DNA of 64,000 nt from positions 62,001 to 126,000 of the forward strand of contig WSYJ01000020.1 of NCBI GenBank assembly GCA_020186115.1, given 5' to 3'. Below, piece after piece: positions 10,247-21,210 of the stretch. The notes under the pieces are model-generated. The model was not told where the DNA came from. It was given only the letters and a program-made list of their open reading frames with translations, and ran no database searches. The DNA is from Histomonas meleagridis (Eukaryota > Parabasalia > Tritrichomonadida > Dientamoebidae). Made by a program: the position numbers and the translations under genes. Each line of letters starts with the position of its first letter. Within the stretch, counting starts at the first letter, position 1.

Positions 10247-13200
10247 ATGGAAGTATCAAAAATCGATGCAAATTTCAAAATAATGTTTGAATATGTACAA
10301 AAGAAAAATATACCAATTCCGGTTCTTAATCAAAGTATTATTTGTTTTCGACATAGTATTAATCTTCAATGGTTTAATCAATTTCTTGGAAAAGATTACA
10401 TTCAATATTTAACAGATGTTTGGATTGTACTACTCACTTTATCCACAGACGAGGATCCTAGTATTCGAATATCAACAACTAATACCATTGGTGCTTTATT
10501 ATTCGTTTTAATGCCATTTATTTCCAGAACCATTGTTATTTCTTTTCTTCATTCCCTCCATCAAATACATATTCAATCACCACATTTAACTTTAACAATA
10601 ATAGCATGTTTTTGTCATCTTTCCAAATATGTTTCAATTTCGGATAGCTCGTCTTTCTTTTCATACTTTCCAACATCCAAAGATTTTTTGATTGATTTTA
10701 CTGATTTCCTTAAATATTTACCAAAATTATTTCATGTCTTACAAACAACAGATACAACTTTTTTATTTCAAATTATCAAAACTTTAATAGATTCCTTTAG
10801 CCAAAAGCCAACAATTTCACTTATTAATTCCATTATTGAACTTTTAAAACATAATCCGAAAATTTTAATTCCAAATTTAATAAAATATATAAACGATAAT
10901 TCATTAACACAAATCTTATTAATGATTACACCGATTCTGCTTAAAAAGCAAACTACAGCGAATTATATTAATTCTGAAACACTTGAAAAACTTTTTACGT
11001 ATTCTATTTCAATTATTTCTAATCCAAATTCAACTTTAACTGAATTTGAACAATCGATTCGAACAATTTCATCAATTTTATTCATAACAAACAAAGAATT
11101 ACTTCCCGAAAAAATGTCAATAATTAAAAATTCACTTTCGAAAGAACTTCCAAAACATTTTCAAGTTTATGCATTACAAATATGTGATGATATAAGTGAA
11201 TTAATATTAAATGAAAATGATTCATTAAATATCAAAACAACAAAAATTTTAGGTTTGTCACATTTAATTCTTCGTGATTATAATAATGAAACAAAATTTG
11301 AGCAAGTTTTAAATATTTTTATTTCTCTTTTAAATCAAGGAGTCGAAATTGAAATCAAAACAAAAATTATTGAAATTTTTTCGAATTTATCATTAATAAT
11401 TACCAAAAATTTATTAACAAATGAAAAAATTTATAATTATTTGTCGAAAATTATTAAAACGTTTTTAAATGAAAAAAGTTCAAATTGGGTAATGAACATC
11501 GAATTACTTAAATTTATTCAAGTTTTCGATATCGAAATTGGTGAATTATTAATTAAAAACTATGAAAAGAAAGTTATAAACATAATTTTTAATCATTGTT
11601 TTTCTAAACAAACCCCATTAAGTTTAATTGCGTTAAAAACAATATCGAAAATAATTCGATATGATTCTGTTCCATATTTAACACATTTAATAATAACAAA
11701 AGTAAATTTTTTCGATGATTTTAATATGTATAAAGTTTTTCAATTAATTAATTTCGTTTCTAAATCTTTAAATCCTGAAATATTTGAATGCTTGGAATCA
11801 ATTATAGTTGAGTCGATATTAATTAATTCCAGTTCAATAAAAGGAATTTTCGAGGGAATAAAATATTTAAATAAAATTTCATCGAAATATTTATCGAATG
11901 AAATTATTGAAATTTGTTTTGATTTAATTAATAATATTTATAAGTCATTTACTGGTAAAAGTTTAAATATTAATTCTAAAATTAATTCAGAACCTTTACC
12001 ATTAATAACAATACTTATCGAAACTGATATTTTATTAAGAAATTTTGATGAAAATTTATATTTGTTAAAAACTATTAAACAATGTTTAAGATATATAATA
12101 CGAAATGAAAATTATAAAGAAAACCTAACAATGTTATCTTTACAACTAATTCAAATATTCCCAATTGAGTCATTAAAGTTAATTACTAAAAGTAATTCAT
12201 TAAATCAAATTCAAGCTGATTATTTTTTAGTACTTTTAAAAGATATAATTTTATCTTCAAATAATTTAAACGTTGTCAGTTTTTGCGTAAAGTATTATCA
12301 AAATTTTGTTAGTGATTTTGAGAATGATTCAATTATTGAATTAATTGAAAACTTTATAAATTCAAATATGATCCATAACGGTCGCCAATTATATATTTTT
12401 AATCAGTTTTTAACTAAATCTAAAAATTCAAACATATGTGAAAAATCTATACATAATTTAGATCAACCTAATAAAAATTTATTCTATTTTTTAAAGGAAG
12501 ATTCATCAATTAATAATTTTGTTGAATGGATTAAAGATATACCATTTCAATATTATCCATTATTTGATTCTGAGTTTAAACAATTTCTTGAAGAAAACAT
12601 AAATTTAATTGATACAATAATATGTGATTTACCACTTTCAACTGAACATTTTATATTTATCTCAAAACATATTAATTTATTTACTAAAGAAATAATTAAT
12701 GAAATAAATAAACAACATAAACAAATTATATTTAAATATTTTTATAATGAGAAAATTATTATTAATAATAATATGATAAACGATGAAATACCAAAAATTT
12801 CTTCAATAATTCCATTCATATATAACAAACAAAATATTCCAAAAAATATAATTTTAATAAATAATTTTTTTAAATTCGCAAATCTTAAAATTGATGATGA
12901 AATATGTAACAAATTAATTCAACACTTATTTGATTTAAACTTTTATAATTTAGAAAATTCATTTAAATATATATTAAATAATGATATTAAACTAAATAAA
13001 AATGTTTTAGAAATGATTTATCAGAATAATAATAATTTAACAACAAAAACATTATTATATTTATCTAAATATATAAATAAAAATAAAATTGAAATTCCAA
13101 ATTTTTTAATTAACAATAAAAATATTTCGATTGACTCAAAAATTACAATTTCGGATGCATATATACAGTTGAATCCACTTCAATACTTAAATGATCTCAT

Positions 13201-14347
13201 TAAGAATTATAATTTTAAGTCAAAACAATCACTTTCATTAATATATTTCATGAACAAATTCGAAATCTCAATTGATATAATGTTAACATTTATAAACAAA
13301 AAAATTAAAAGAATTACTTCTGTTTCATCGATAAAACAACTTTTATACTTCTTAAGAATTCTTCAAATAGTTTTTAATGAAATTATTACAAAAAATAACA
13401 AAAAAAACATCACAAAAATTATAAATAATATAATTTCGAATATCGATTTCCTTTCTACTTGTCAATACATTAGTATTCATCAAGAAATAGCTAATTTAAT
13501 ATATTATTTCCCTTTCTTTGATATAAATGATTTGATTTTTGATGAATTAATTTTATATTTAAATAATTTTCATTCAATTTTCGGGAATTCAATGGTTTAT
13601 TTGAAACCATCGGCTAATATATTTTTATATTCAAATAAATTAACAAAATGTTTATCTATTAATTCATTAAATGTATTTAATAATAAAATTCCTTCTTTTA
13701 TTCTTAAATCACATACTTCTTTGATGATAATATTGAAATCTAATGAAAATATAAATTCATATTTTAATGTTATTTATCAATCAGTTATTAATGTGATTAA
13801 ATCGATTGGCCGAAATCCAATTATCCAAAAAAGTATGTTAGAATTGATTAAAACAATTTTTTGGAATGATAAAAATAATCTGAAAGATTTAAAGAAAAAT
13901 GTTTTTCCTGATTTAAAATATTTCGCTATGATTCAAGTGAAAAATAATTTTAAATTAAAAAATTTTTGTGCTGAAATATTAAATGTGATTTTGAATAATG
14001 ATAATAACTTCGAAATTACGTTTTTTAATGAGATGAATTTAATAAATGGGAAGAAATTTGTTGACGAAATAAAAATGAAAGAGAATAATATTATTATTTG
14101 TATAAAGAAATTGTTCGGAAATATAAATTTAGTTAAAGAAAAATTTTTCTTGTTTTATGTTTTGTTTAATATTTTAATTAAAAAATTTAAAGAAGAACAA
14201 ATAATAGAAAATAAAGAAAATATATTTGAAATAATAGAATCATTAAATTTAGAAGAAATGGAAAAATATGTTCTGAAAAAAGGAGTAACATTGGAAAAAA
14301 CTGATGTTTTAAATGCTGCAATAGAAATAGAAAATAAAATGTTATAA
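10247..14347 (+). CDS. Large alpha-solenoid (HEAT/ARM-like) protein
   Basis: One uninterrupted frame of 1366 residues begins MEVSKIDANF and ends in a TAATAAA context. It is almost wholly alpha-helical, rich in Ile, Leu, Asn and Lys, with repeating 35-45-residue amphipathic helix pairs (for example SLINSIIELLKHNPKILIPN and KTISKIIRYDSVPYLTHLII). I see no catalytic motif, signal peptide or membrane span. The length and pattern fit a HEAT/armadillo scaffold, but I cannot assign a family; a role in transport, cytoskeleton or chromatin assembly would be a guess. The sequence is more Asn/Ile-rich towards the C-terminus than neighbouring genes, which suggests weaker constraint there. Confidence 0.7.
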   Translation: MEVSKIDANFKIMFEYVQKKNIPIPVLNQSIICFRHSINLQWFNQFLGKDYIQYLTDVWIVLLTLSTDEDPSIRISTTNTIGALLFVLMPFISRTIVISFLHSLHQIHIQSPHLTLTIIACFCHLSKYVSISDSSSFFSYFPTSKDFLIDFTDFLKYLPKLFHVLQTTDTTFLFQIIKTLIDSFSQKPTISLINSIIELLKHNPKILIPNLIKYINDNSLTQILLMITPILLKKQTTANYINSETLEKLFTYSISIISNPNSTLTEFEQSIRTISSILFITNKELLPEKMSIIKNSLSKELPKHFQVYALQICDDISELILNENDSLNIKTTKILGLSHLILRDYNNETKFEQVLNIFISLLNQGVEIEIKTKIIEIFSNLSLIITKNLLTNEKIYNYLSKIIKTFLNEKSSNWVMNIELLKFIQVFDIEIGELLIKNYEKKVINIIFNHCFSKQTPLSLIALKTISKIIRYDSVPYLTHLIITKVNFFDDFNMYKVFQLINFVSKSLNPEIFECLESIIVESILINSSSIKGIFEGIKYLNKISSKYLSNEIIEICFDLINNIYKSFTGKSLNINSKINSEPLPLITILIETDILLRNFDENLYLLKTIKQCLRYIIRNENYKENLTMLSLQLIQIFPIESLKLITKSNSLNQIQADYFLVLLKDIILSSNNLNVVSFCVKYYQNFVSDFENDSIIELIENFINSNMIHNGRQLYIFNQFLTKSKNSNICEKSIHNLDQPNKNLFYFLKEDSSINNFVEWIKDIPFQYYPLFDSEFKQFLEENINLIDTIICDLPLSTEHFIFISKHINLFTKEIINEINKQHKQIIFKYFYNEKIIINNNMINDEIPKISSIIPFIYNKQNIPKNIILINNFFKFANLKIDDEICNKLIQHLFDLNFYNLENSFKYILNNDIKLNKNVLEMIYQNNNNLTTKTLLYLSKYINKNKIEIPNFLINNKNISIDSKITISDAYIQLNPLQYLNDLIKNYNFKSKQSLSLIYFMNKFEISIDIMLTFINKKIKRITSVSSIKQLLYFLRILQIVFNEIITKNNKKNITKIINNIISNIDFLSTCQYISIHQEIANLIYYFPFFDINDLIFDELILYLNNFHSIFGNSMVYLKPSANIFLYSNKLTKCLSINSLNVFNNKIPSFILKSHTSLMIILKSNENINSYFNVIYQSVINVIKSIGRNPIIQKSMLELIKTIFWNDKNNLKDLKKNVFPDLKYFAMIQVKNNFKLKNFCAEILNVILNNDNNFEITFFNEMNLINGKKFVDEIKMKENNIIICIKKLFGNINLVKEKFFLFYVLFNILIKKFKEEQIIENKENIFEIIESLNLEEMEKYVLKKGVTLEKTDVLNAAIEIENKML

Positions 14348-14903
14348 TAAACATAAATGTTTTTATTCATTTGTTTATTTAAAAAACATATCAAACAACA
14401 TGAAATATATTATTCTTTTTCTTATATCAGTTATTACGAATTTTCCAAAGATAACCAATGCAATGAAGGCACACATGAAAAGCATAATTAACTTATTTTG
14501 TTTTAATTCAGATAGATTGAGAGATAAATGTTTGTTTTAAATTAGGACGACAAAAAGATAAAGAAAAATTAACAGAAGAAAAGACGACTGCAGAAGAGAG
14601 AGAAAAACAATTAGAAGAAAGTAAAAGTGTTCCTACTGAAGATCCACCTAAAAAGTTAAAAGAAAAATCACCAGGGGAACACAATAGTAAAAAAAAAATC
14701 GTGAACAACACTTTTCAAAAAGTGGTATCAATTTGTCAAAGTATCGTATTATTTTCACTACTTTACACCCTTGAGTTTACAGGTTTGGCCAAAGCCCGTA
14801 CTTTTTAGATATCTCACAATTTCTTGGGTTGATCAGAAATAATTGAATATCGGTCGAACTTTTTGATATATTATTCATACCGGTTCTATTCAATAATTTG
14901 ACT
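14348..14903. other. Spacer holding a start-less open frame
   Basis: This is the gap between the solenoid gene and the BspA-like gene. The only notable content is the ATG-less open frame at about 14521-14808. Confidence 0.4.
14521..14808 (+). pseudogene. Lys/Glu-rich open frame lacking an ATG
   Basis: About 95 codons are open without an ATG. They read as a charged coiled-coil-like stretch (QKDKEKLTEEKTTAEEREK), a Pro/Lys part (PTEDPPKKLKEKSPGEH) and a hydrophobic end (VVSICQSIVLFSLLYTLEF). The length is more than expected by chance in such AT-rich DNA and the charge pattern looks coding. It may be the remnant of an upstream gene or a lost exon. The function is unknown. Confidence 0.25.
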
Positions 14904-17900
14904 ATGTGGCAAGCCAATTATCCTGATTTCAAACTAAGTCTCATGCAGACTTCCCCCTTAATGAAATTAATTCCCGGATTTTTTTTGCTCTATGGATTAT
15001 ATGATTGGCACAAGACATTTGCCACTAGGAACAGGTTTGAAATTCAATTAAATTATTCTGACTCTAAGGTAAGCAAATTTTACTCACAAATGTCACATTC
15101 TGAGAAATTGTTCTCTCAAGGAATTAAGAATCTGCCACACATTATTTATAATATTTGGTTTCTTACGGGTGTACAACCATCTAATTCAAAATATTCTTTA
15201 AATTTAATGAGCTTTCTAAGCTTTTATTTTGGTTCATCACAAATTTTCTCTGATATTTTTTTAGTCAAAATCATTTTAACATTTTTTTTATTTATCTGTA
15301 TTTGTTATTTCTTGATCTCCAAAACAATAAAAAGTGTTCGAAATATCTTCAAAGAAGTCAATAACCAAAAAAATATGGCCTTTTTATTTATGATTCTATT
15401 TTTTGTGCATTCATTTGAAATATATAATTCAGAAACTCAAACGCTTACCATAACCAATTCTAGTGAATTTAATAAGAGAAACACATATAACACAGCATTA
15501 CAAGTTAATATTAATGGTATTGATGATATTGAAGATAATGCCTTTGTGAGATGGACAACTTTGATCTCTGTAGAAATCGGGAACTCAGTTTATTCAATTG
15601 GTGAATATTCTTTTGGATATTGTACTTCTCTAGAAAACATAACTATTGGAGATAATGTTAAATCAATTGGCGATTATGCATTTCGACAATGTAGTAAATT
15701 AAACGAAATTAATTTCGGGGAAAATTTAACTTCAATTGGAGTTTATTCGTTTTATTTGTGTATATCTTTAACTGAAATAATAATTCCAGATTTAGTTTCA
15801 TCGATAGGAAATTATGCATTCCGTGGATGTTCATCATTATTAAGTATTACAATCCCAGACTTAGTTAATGAAATTAATCTTTATACATTTCATTCATGTA
15901 CAAGTCTAGAAACAGTTTTACTTGGAGAAAATATATCATCAATTAAGAATTACGCATTTATTTCATGTTCTTCATTAAAAAGCATCACAATTCCAAAATC
16001 AGTAACTTCGATTGGAACAGCTGTATTTATGGGATGTATAAGTTTGCAGACAATTCAAGTATCAAATGAAAATGAAAAATATTCTTCAAGTGGTGGTATT
16101 CTTTATAATAAGGCTGCTACAACACTTATTTGTTTTCCTGCTGGAAATTCTTATGCAAGTTTTCAAGTACCAAATACAGTTACAAAGATCGATTCTTATT
16201 CATTTTATCAATGTTCTTCATTAGGAAAAGTTTCTCTTCCAGATCCATTAACATCAGTTGGTAATTATGCATTTTATCAATGCTATAAAATAGAATCATT
16301 TACATTTGGTGAAAAAGTAAAAACAATTGGAAATTATGCATTTTATTCATGTATTTTAATAGGATCAATTGTAATCCCAGATAAAGTTACTAGTATTGGA
16401 ACATATGCATTTAGTAATTGTACAAATATAGGAAAAGTTACACTTGGTGCAAAAGTTCAAAAAATTAATAATTTTGCATTTAGTCTCTGTATTTCATTAA
16501 AAACGATTCAAATTCCAGCCTCAGTTAATACAATTGGAACACACCCATTTATGGGATGTAAGTCACTTGAATTTATTGATGTATCAACTGAAAACTCTGA
16601 TTATACAAATGATGATAATGGAATTCTTTATAACAAAAATAAGACCACACTCATTTGTTATCCAGCAGGAGTTACACAGCAATCATTTCAAATTTCAAAC
16701 GCAATTATGACAATTAATGATTATGCGTTTTATCAATGTATATTTTTAGAAAATATAATAATTCCTGTTACAATAAATTCTATCGGTAATTATGTGTTTT
16801 ATGAATGTTCATCATTATTAAACATTGAAATCCCAAATCAGATTACTTCAATTGGAGATTATGAGTTTTATAATTGTTCTGATTTAGAAACAGTAATAAT
16901 CGGAACAAATGTAAAAACAATTGGAACTTATGCATTTTATTTTTGTACATCTTTAGCGAATATTAATATTCCAGAATCAATTACTTCAATTGGAAGTTAT
17001 GCATTCTCTGAATGTTCTTTGTTATTACAAATAACAATTCCAAATTTAGTTTCTTTAATCGAAACATATTCATTTTATTCTTGTTCCAATTTAGCAAAAG
17101 TTAATATAGGTGAAAGTGTTATAACAATTGGTCCATCTGCTTTTCAACTATGTGAGAAATTAGAAACAGTAACAATTGAATCAAATTTGAAAGAAATTCA
17201 AAATAATGCATTTCGATCATGTTCTTCCTTATTGTATATTAATATTCCAAATTCAGTAACAACAATTGGAGCAAATTCATTTTATTCGTGTTCTAATTTA
17301 ATGAATGTTACAATTCCTGATTCGGTTTTAACAATTGGAAGTTCGGTATTTTATCAATGTATAAATCTTGAAAAAGCAATTGTTGGTAATGGAGTTTCAA
17401 CAGTTAGTAATAGTGCATTTCGTTATTGTAATAGTTTATATAATGTTTCATTTGGTAAAAATATAACAACATTTGAAAATTATGCATTTAGTAATTGCAA
17501 ATCTTTATCAAACATTACAATTCCAATATCAACAACAACAATTGGAAATTATGCATTTTCTAAAACTATAATAACAAGCATCATAATTCCAAATTTAGTT
17601 ACTTCAATTGGAAATTATGCTTTTTATTCATGTTCTGAACTTAAAATCGTTAATATTGGAAATAATGTGATATCTATTGGAACTTCTGCATTTCGCTCAT
17701 GTATTTTATTAAAAAACATTTCTCTTGATGAAAATTTGGAAACAATTGGTCCATATGCATTTTATCAATGCCCTTTATTGACTTTAATTATTCCAAATTT
17801 AGTAACATCAATTGGAAATAATGCATTTTACAAATGCGTAGATTTAAAAACAGTTGTCATAGGAGAAAATGTTATAACGATTGGAAATAATGCATTTCAG

Positions 17901-18968
17901 CAATGTGAAAAATTAGAAGCAGTTCAAATTGGAAATAATGTAAATACAATTGGAACATCTTCATTTCAAGGATGCACTTTAATAACAAATATTACAATTC
18001 CCAATCTAGTAACATCAATTGGTAATTATGCATTTCAAAACTGCGAAGGTTTAGAAACAATAATCATTGGCGAAAGTGTTGAATCAATTGGAAGTTATGC
18101 ATTTCAAAACTGTAATAATCTTAAATGTGTTTATTACACAGGATATACATCACCGAAATCCATAAATTCAAATGCATTCGAAAATGTACAAATAGGATAT
18201 GTAATGACATCTGATTTATATGAAGAAACAACGTTTGGTAAATTTGATGTATCTAAAGGTTCATCAATTGAAGGATGTGCTCAATATCCTTGGCCAACGC
18301 ATACGTTCACAAATTCAAATTCATTTACAAATTCAAACACATTTTCAAATACATTTACTAAATCAAACACATTTACAAAATCAAATACATTTTCGAGTTC
18401 AAATACATATACAAAATCAAATGTATTTACAAAATCAAATGTATTTACTAACTCAAATACATTTACTTCTTCGAAACCATTTGGTTTAACATTTATTAAG
18501 ACACTAATTTATTCAGAATTAATTACACAAACAGTTATACCTAAAACTGTTACCACGAACACTATTACTCTTTCAATAATTAGTTCATCATATTCATATA
18601 TTGAAACAATGTTTATTTATTATAACTATACAGTTATTGCATATTCATCATATATTTCATATTATACGGGATTTTATTCAATTGTTAAGCAAAATGAAAA
18701 TATAACAAATAATGATCAAAGTAATTCTAATCTAATTATAATTATTGTTTGCGTTTGTGTGGCAGTAGTTATAATTGTTGTTGTACTTGTAATACTTTTA
18801 ATCAGAATTAGAAATAAAAAGGAACACAACGAAGAAAGTGCTGTTGATGAAAATATGGATAATGACTATAACCTTTCAACTAATAACTTGTCAATGAATA
18901 TATCCAATATTTCAGAAGATCCATTCGCTGAAGATTTCAAAGAAGATGAGTTCTTTGGTGCAATATAA
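14904..18968 (+). CDS. BspA-like leucine-rich-repeat surface protein
   Basis: Roughly three dozen 23-residue LRR_5-type repeats (IGNYAFYSCSSL, then IxIPNxVTS) fill residues 180-1100, the signature of the trichomonad BspA-like surface family. They are followed by a Ser/Thr/Asn hexad region (TNSNTFTKSNTF..., about 18,301-18,480), a single transmembrane helix (IIIIVCVCVAVVIIVVVLVI) and an acidic tail with EDPFAEDF and DEFFGAI. This is a type I topology with an ectodomain suited to adhesion. A classical signal peptide, MAFLFMILFFVHSFEIYN, begins at an internal ATG at 15375, which may be the real start. However, the 157 codons before it are open and include another hydrophobic segment (IILTFFLFICICYFLIS). 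The stop lies in TATAAAA. Confidence 0.85.
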   Translation: MWQANYPDFKLSLMQTSPLMKLIPGFFLLYGLYDWHKTFATRNRFEIQLNYSDSKVSKFYSQMSHSEKLFSQGIKNLPHIIYNIWFLTGVQPSNSKYSLNLMSFLSFYFGSSQIFSDIFLVKIILTFFLFICICYFLISKTIKSVRNIFKEVNNQKNMAFLFMILFFVHSFEIYNSETQTLTITNSSEFNKRNTYNTALQVNINGIDDIEDNAFVRWTTLISVEIGNSVYSIGEYSFGYCTSLENITIGDNVKSIGDYAFRQCSKLNEINFGENLTSIGVYSFYLCISLTEIIIPDLVSSIGNYAFRGCSSLLSITIPDLVNEINLYTFHSCTSLETVLLGENISSIKNYAFISCSSLKSITIPKSVTSIGTAVFMGCISLQTIQVSNENEKYSSSGGILYNKAATTLICFPAGNSYASFQVPNTVTKIDSYSFYQCSSLGKVSLPDPLTSVGNYAFYQCYKIESFTFGEKVKTIGNYAFYSCILIGSIVIPDKVTSIGTYAFSNCTNIGKVTLGAKVQKINNFAFSLCISLKTIQIPASVNTIGTHPFMGCKSLEFIDVSTENSDYTNDDNGILYNKNKTTLICYPAGVTQQSFQISNAIMTINDYAFYQCIFLENIIIPVTINSIGNYVFYECSSLLNIEIPNQITSIGDYEFYNCSDLETVIIGTNVKTIGTYAFYFCTSLANINIPESITSIGSYAFSECSLLLQITIPNLVSLIETYSFYSCSNLAKVNIGESVITIGPSAFQLCEKLETVTIESNLKEIQNNAFRSCSSLLYINIPNSVTTIGANSFYSCSNLMNVTIPDSVLTIGSSVFYQCINLEKAIVGNGVSTVSNSAFRYCNSLYNVSFGKNITTFENYAFSNCKSLSNITIPISTTTIGNYAFSKTIITSIIIPNLVTSIGNYAFYSCSELKIVNIGNNVISIGTSAFRSCILLKNISLDENLETIGPYAFYQCPLLTLIIPNLVTSIGNNAFYKCVDLKTVVIGENVITIGNNAFQQCEKLEAVQIGNNVNTIGTSSFQGCTLITNITIPNLVTSIGNYAFQNCEGLETIIIGESVESIGSYAFQNCNNLKCVYYTGYTSPKSINSNAFENVQIGYVMTSDLYEETTFGKFDVSKGSSIEGCAQYPWPTHTFTNSNSFTNSNTFSNTFTKSNTFTKSNTFSSSNTYTKSNVFTKSNVFTNSNTFTSSKPFGLTFIKTLIYSELITQTVIPKTVTTNTITLSIISSSYSYIETMFIYYNYTVIAYSSYISYYTGFYSIVKQNENITNNDQSNSNLIIIIVCVCVAVVIIVVVLVILLIRIRNKKEHNEESAVDENMDNDYNLSTNNLSMNISNISEDPFAEDFKEDEFFGAI
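18301..18480 (+). repeat. Ser/Thr/Asn short-period repeat in the BspA-like stalk
   Basis: Reiterated 18-nt units encode variants of FTKSNT. The segment lies between the LRR domain and the membrane helix, where a flexible, probably glycosylated stalk is expected. Confidence 0.8.
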
Positions 18969-19293
18969 AACAAAATTTTTATTTCTGCTACTTAGAAATA
19001 AATAAAATCGGATTAGTATTAATATTTTTTTTAGCATTTTTTTTTAAATTTTTATTAATTTTTAATATCATATAATTTTTAATAATTTTTGATCCCTTTG
19101 TTCTTATACATTTTAATTTTCATTTTACTTTTGCAATCCGAAATATTGATTCAATAATAATTCATTTTTTAGCATCATTTTTATATACATAATATTATTT
19201 TTTTTTGTTTATATTTGAAGAAATATGTTATTGAAACACTTTGTTCATTTTATTTCTTAAAAAGATTTTCAAAAAGTATTCAAAAACACATTT
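18969..19293. other. AT-rich 3' intergenic between convergent genes
   Basis: This is T-rich DNA between the ends of two convergent genes. No gene or structured element is seen. Confidence 0.6.
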
Positions 19294-19881
19294 TTAATAA
19301 GATGAAGATGACAATACAAAATCAGAACTCGATGAAATTAAGTTTCGTTTTTTCTCACGTTCTTTTTTAAACTCCTGCTGCGATATATCTACAAGCCTGT
19401 AAAGTGAAATATCATCATATCTTTGCGTATCTTGCGTTTGGAAATTGCGGTCTGATGAATTCATTTCTTCCTCTTCATAGTAATCCTCATCAGATTGAGT
19501 AGTCTGTGTCTCCAAAGCGCATTGTGATTCAATAAATTGATAAAAGCGAAGCTTGTCTTTTTTAAGCTGAGGAGGAGAACAACTTCCTGATGACAGATCT
19601 TTTTGATCATCATCATCATCAATGTTTTTGGTTTCATGGGAAAGAAACTTTGGATTTATTTGAGTTTGTGTGTGTGATGTATTTGAAATCAAAGAATAAT
19701 CACTTTCGTCTATTTGTTCTAACATATTTTCTTGTAATTCATCTGAGAATGAATCAATTACAAAATCTGATTCTGAAACAAAAGATTCGCTTTCAGAAAA
19801 TTCAAAATGTATTTTGCCTTCAGAGTTTGGTGAACTTGGAATTTCGATAATTATCTGTGGAGAAGAATTTTTTTGAAACAT
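19294..19881 (-). CDS. Acidic Ser-rich protein, unknown
   Basis: The frame has 195 residues and starts at ATG 19881. The product is strongly acidic and Ser-rich: an SESESFVSESDF stretch, a DDDDDQKD run, EDYYEEEEM and a C-terminal SSSSDFVLSSSSY. It has Ser-Pro and Thr-Gln sites but no recognisable domain and looks intrinsically disordered. It is divergently arranged with the PP1-type phosphatase, whose ATG is only about 60 bp away. A nuclear or cell-cycle phosphoprotein would fit the composition and the SP/TQ sites, but that is a guess. Confidence 0.55.
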   Translation of the reverse strand: MFQKNSSPQIIIEIPSSPNSEGKIHFEFSESESFVSESDFVIDSFSDELQENMLEQIDESDYSLISNTSHTQTQINPKFLSHETKNIDDDDDQKDLSSGSCSPPQLKKDKLRFYQFIESQCALETQTTQSDEDYYEEEEMNSSDRNFQTQDTQRYDDISLYRLVDISQQEFKKEREKKRNLISSSSDFVLSSSSY

Positions 19882-19942
19882 AAATTTCTTTTTAAACGGT
19901 TGCGAGTAAAGTATTTAATTCTTGTGGGCGCCATTTTTTAAA
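19882..19942. promoter_or_regulatory. Short divergent promoter with GGCGCC
   Basis: Only about 61 bp separate the two ATGs, so both core promoters must fit here. The palindrome GGCGCC at about 19927-19932 is conspicuous in this AT-rich DNA. A similar but better E2F-like site lies at the next gene cluster (21,216). Confidence 0.4.
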
Positions 19943-20947
19943 ATGGACGAAGTTGATTCCATAATTTTAAGTGTCCTTAAACTTCGAATGAACAAAACAC
20001 GTTTTAATAAAAAGTCAATAACAGTTGGTGAAGTTGTAAATCTTTGCAATTCAGCTCAATCAACATTATCAAAGGATCCATTTCTTCTCAAATTAAATGG
20101 AGATTTTGTCGTGTGTGGTGATATCCATGGAAGCGTTGATGACTTGATTCGAATTTTCCATCATTTTGGTTATCCGCCAAAGTCAAATTATTTATTTTTA
20201 GGCGATTATGTTGATCGTGGCTATGCTTCTATTGAAGTCCTACTACTTTTATTCTCTCTTAAAATAAAATTTCCACAAAACATATACTTACTTCGAGGAA
20301 ATCATGAATGCCATCAAGTTTGTTCAATTTATGGATTCCAAGCTGAGTGCTTTCGTAAATTGAATAAGCAATGTTATAACAAATTTTTAGAGTGCTTTCA
20401 ACAATTATCAATAGCTGCCATTATTAATAACAAGATCATTTGCCTTCATGGAGGAATATCACCACAGATCAAAAAACTCAGCGTTTTAGAAGAATTAAAA
20501 AAACCTAGAAACATTCCAGATAGTGGGCCAATAGCAGATATCTTATGGAGTGATCCTGACAGATCTGTTAAAAAATATACTCCAAGCGAAAGAGGTGTTG
20601 GTTATTTATTCGGTTTTGAGCCTTTGATTGAATTTCTTGATAATAATGATTTACAAAATTTAATCAGATCACATGAAGTCTGTGAAAGGGGGTTTGAATA
20701 TCCTTTTTTAGTACATAATAGTGGTAATGAATCACAACAAAAAAGACTTTTAACAATTTTCTCTTCATGTAATTATTGTGGAGATAGAAACGATGGAGCT
20801 GTTGCAAATGTGGTCAATCAAGATATTAATATCGTTACATTTAAATCTTTATCCAAAAACGAGTCCAAAAAATTCAGGGTTATTATCCCAGATTTCCTAT
20901 TGGATAAATCAAATCCAAAGAAAAAACCAGAATTTGATGAAAATTGA
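19943..20947 (+). CDS. PP1-type Ser/Thr protein phosphatase
   Basis: From the first in-frame ATG (MDEVDSIILSV) the product is 334 residues, the normal size for a PPP catalytic subunit. All metal- and phosphate-binding motifs are visible in order: GDIHG, GDYVDRG, RGNHE, HGGISP, and SHEV in the place of the usual RAHxV. The CNYCGDRNDGA near the C-terminus corresponds to the PP1 SAPNYCG segment. The overall arrangement is closest to PP1. It should dephosphorylate Ser/Thr, with targeting decided by regulatory subunits. The open frame extends seven codons upstream from a TTG, which I do not use. Confidence 0.9.
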   Translation: MDEVDSIILSVLKLRMNKTRFNKKSITVGEVVNLCNSAQSTLSKDPFLLKLNGDFVVCGDIHGSVDDLIRIFHHFGYPPKSNYLFLGDYVDRGYASIEVLLLLFSLKIKFPQNIYLLRGNHECHQVCSIYGFQAECFRKLNKQCYNKFLECFQQLSIAAIINNKIICLHGGISPQIKKLSVLEELKKPRNIPDSGPIADILWSDPDRSVKKYTPSERGVGYLFGFEPLIEFLDNNDLQNLIRSHEVCERGFEYPFLVHNSGNESQQKRLLTIFSSCNYCGDRNDGAVANVVNQDINIVTFKSLSKNESKKFRVIIPDFLLDKSNPKKKPEFDEN

Positions 20948-21210
20948 ATCAATTTAATTGATAGTTTTTTTTATAGAAATAAATTTCACCATAAAAAATT
21001 TTCTTGCTTTAGAACTCAACACATAAAATTGCCGATGACAGATGACATTTTGACAAACAAACATAGTCAAACACAAACTCTAAGTTTCATTTTTTGAATA
21101 GTTTATTCAATCCTTTTTTACTGTTTTTCGGTACAACAAAATTTACTTTTTATTTGGTACTCAAAAAAAAAGTTTTCAGTGCAAATAACCGAAAATAATT
21201 CAAAAATTGA

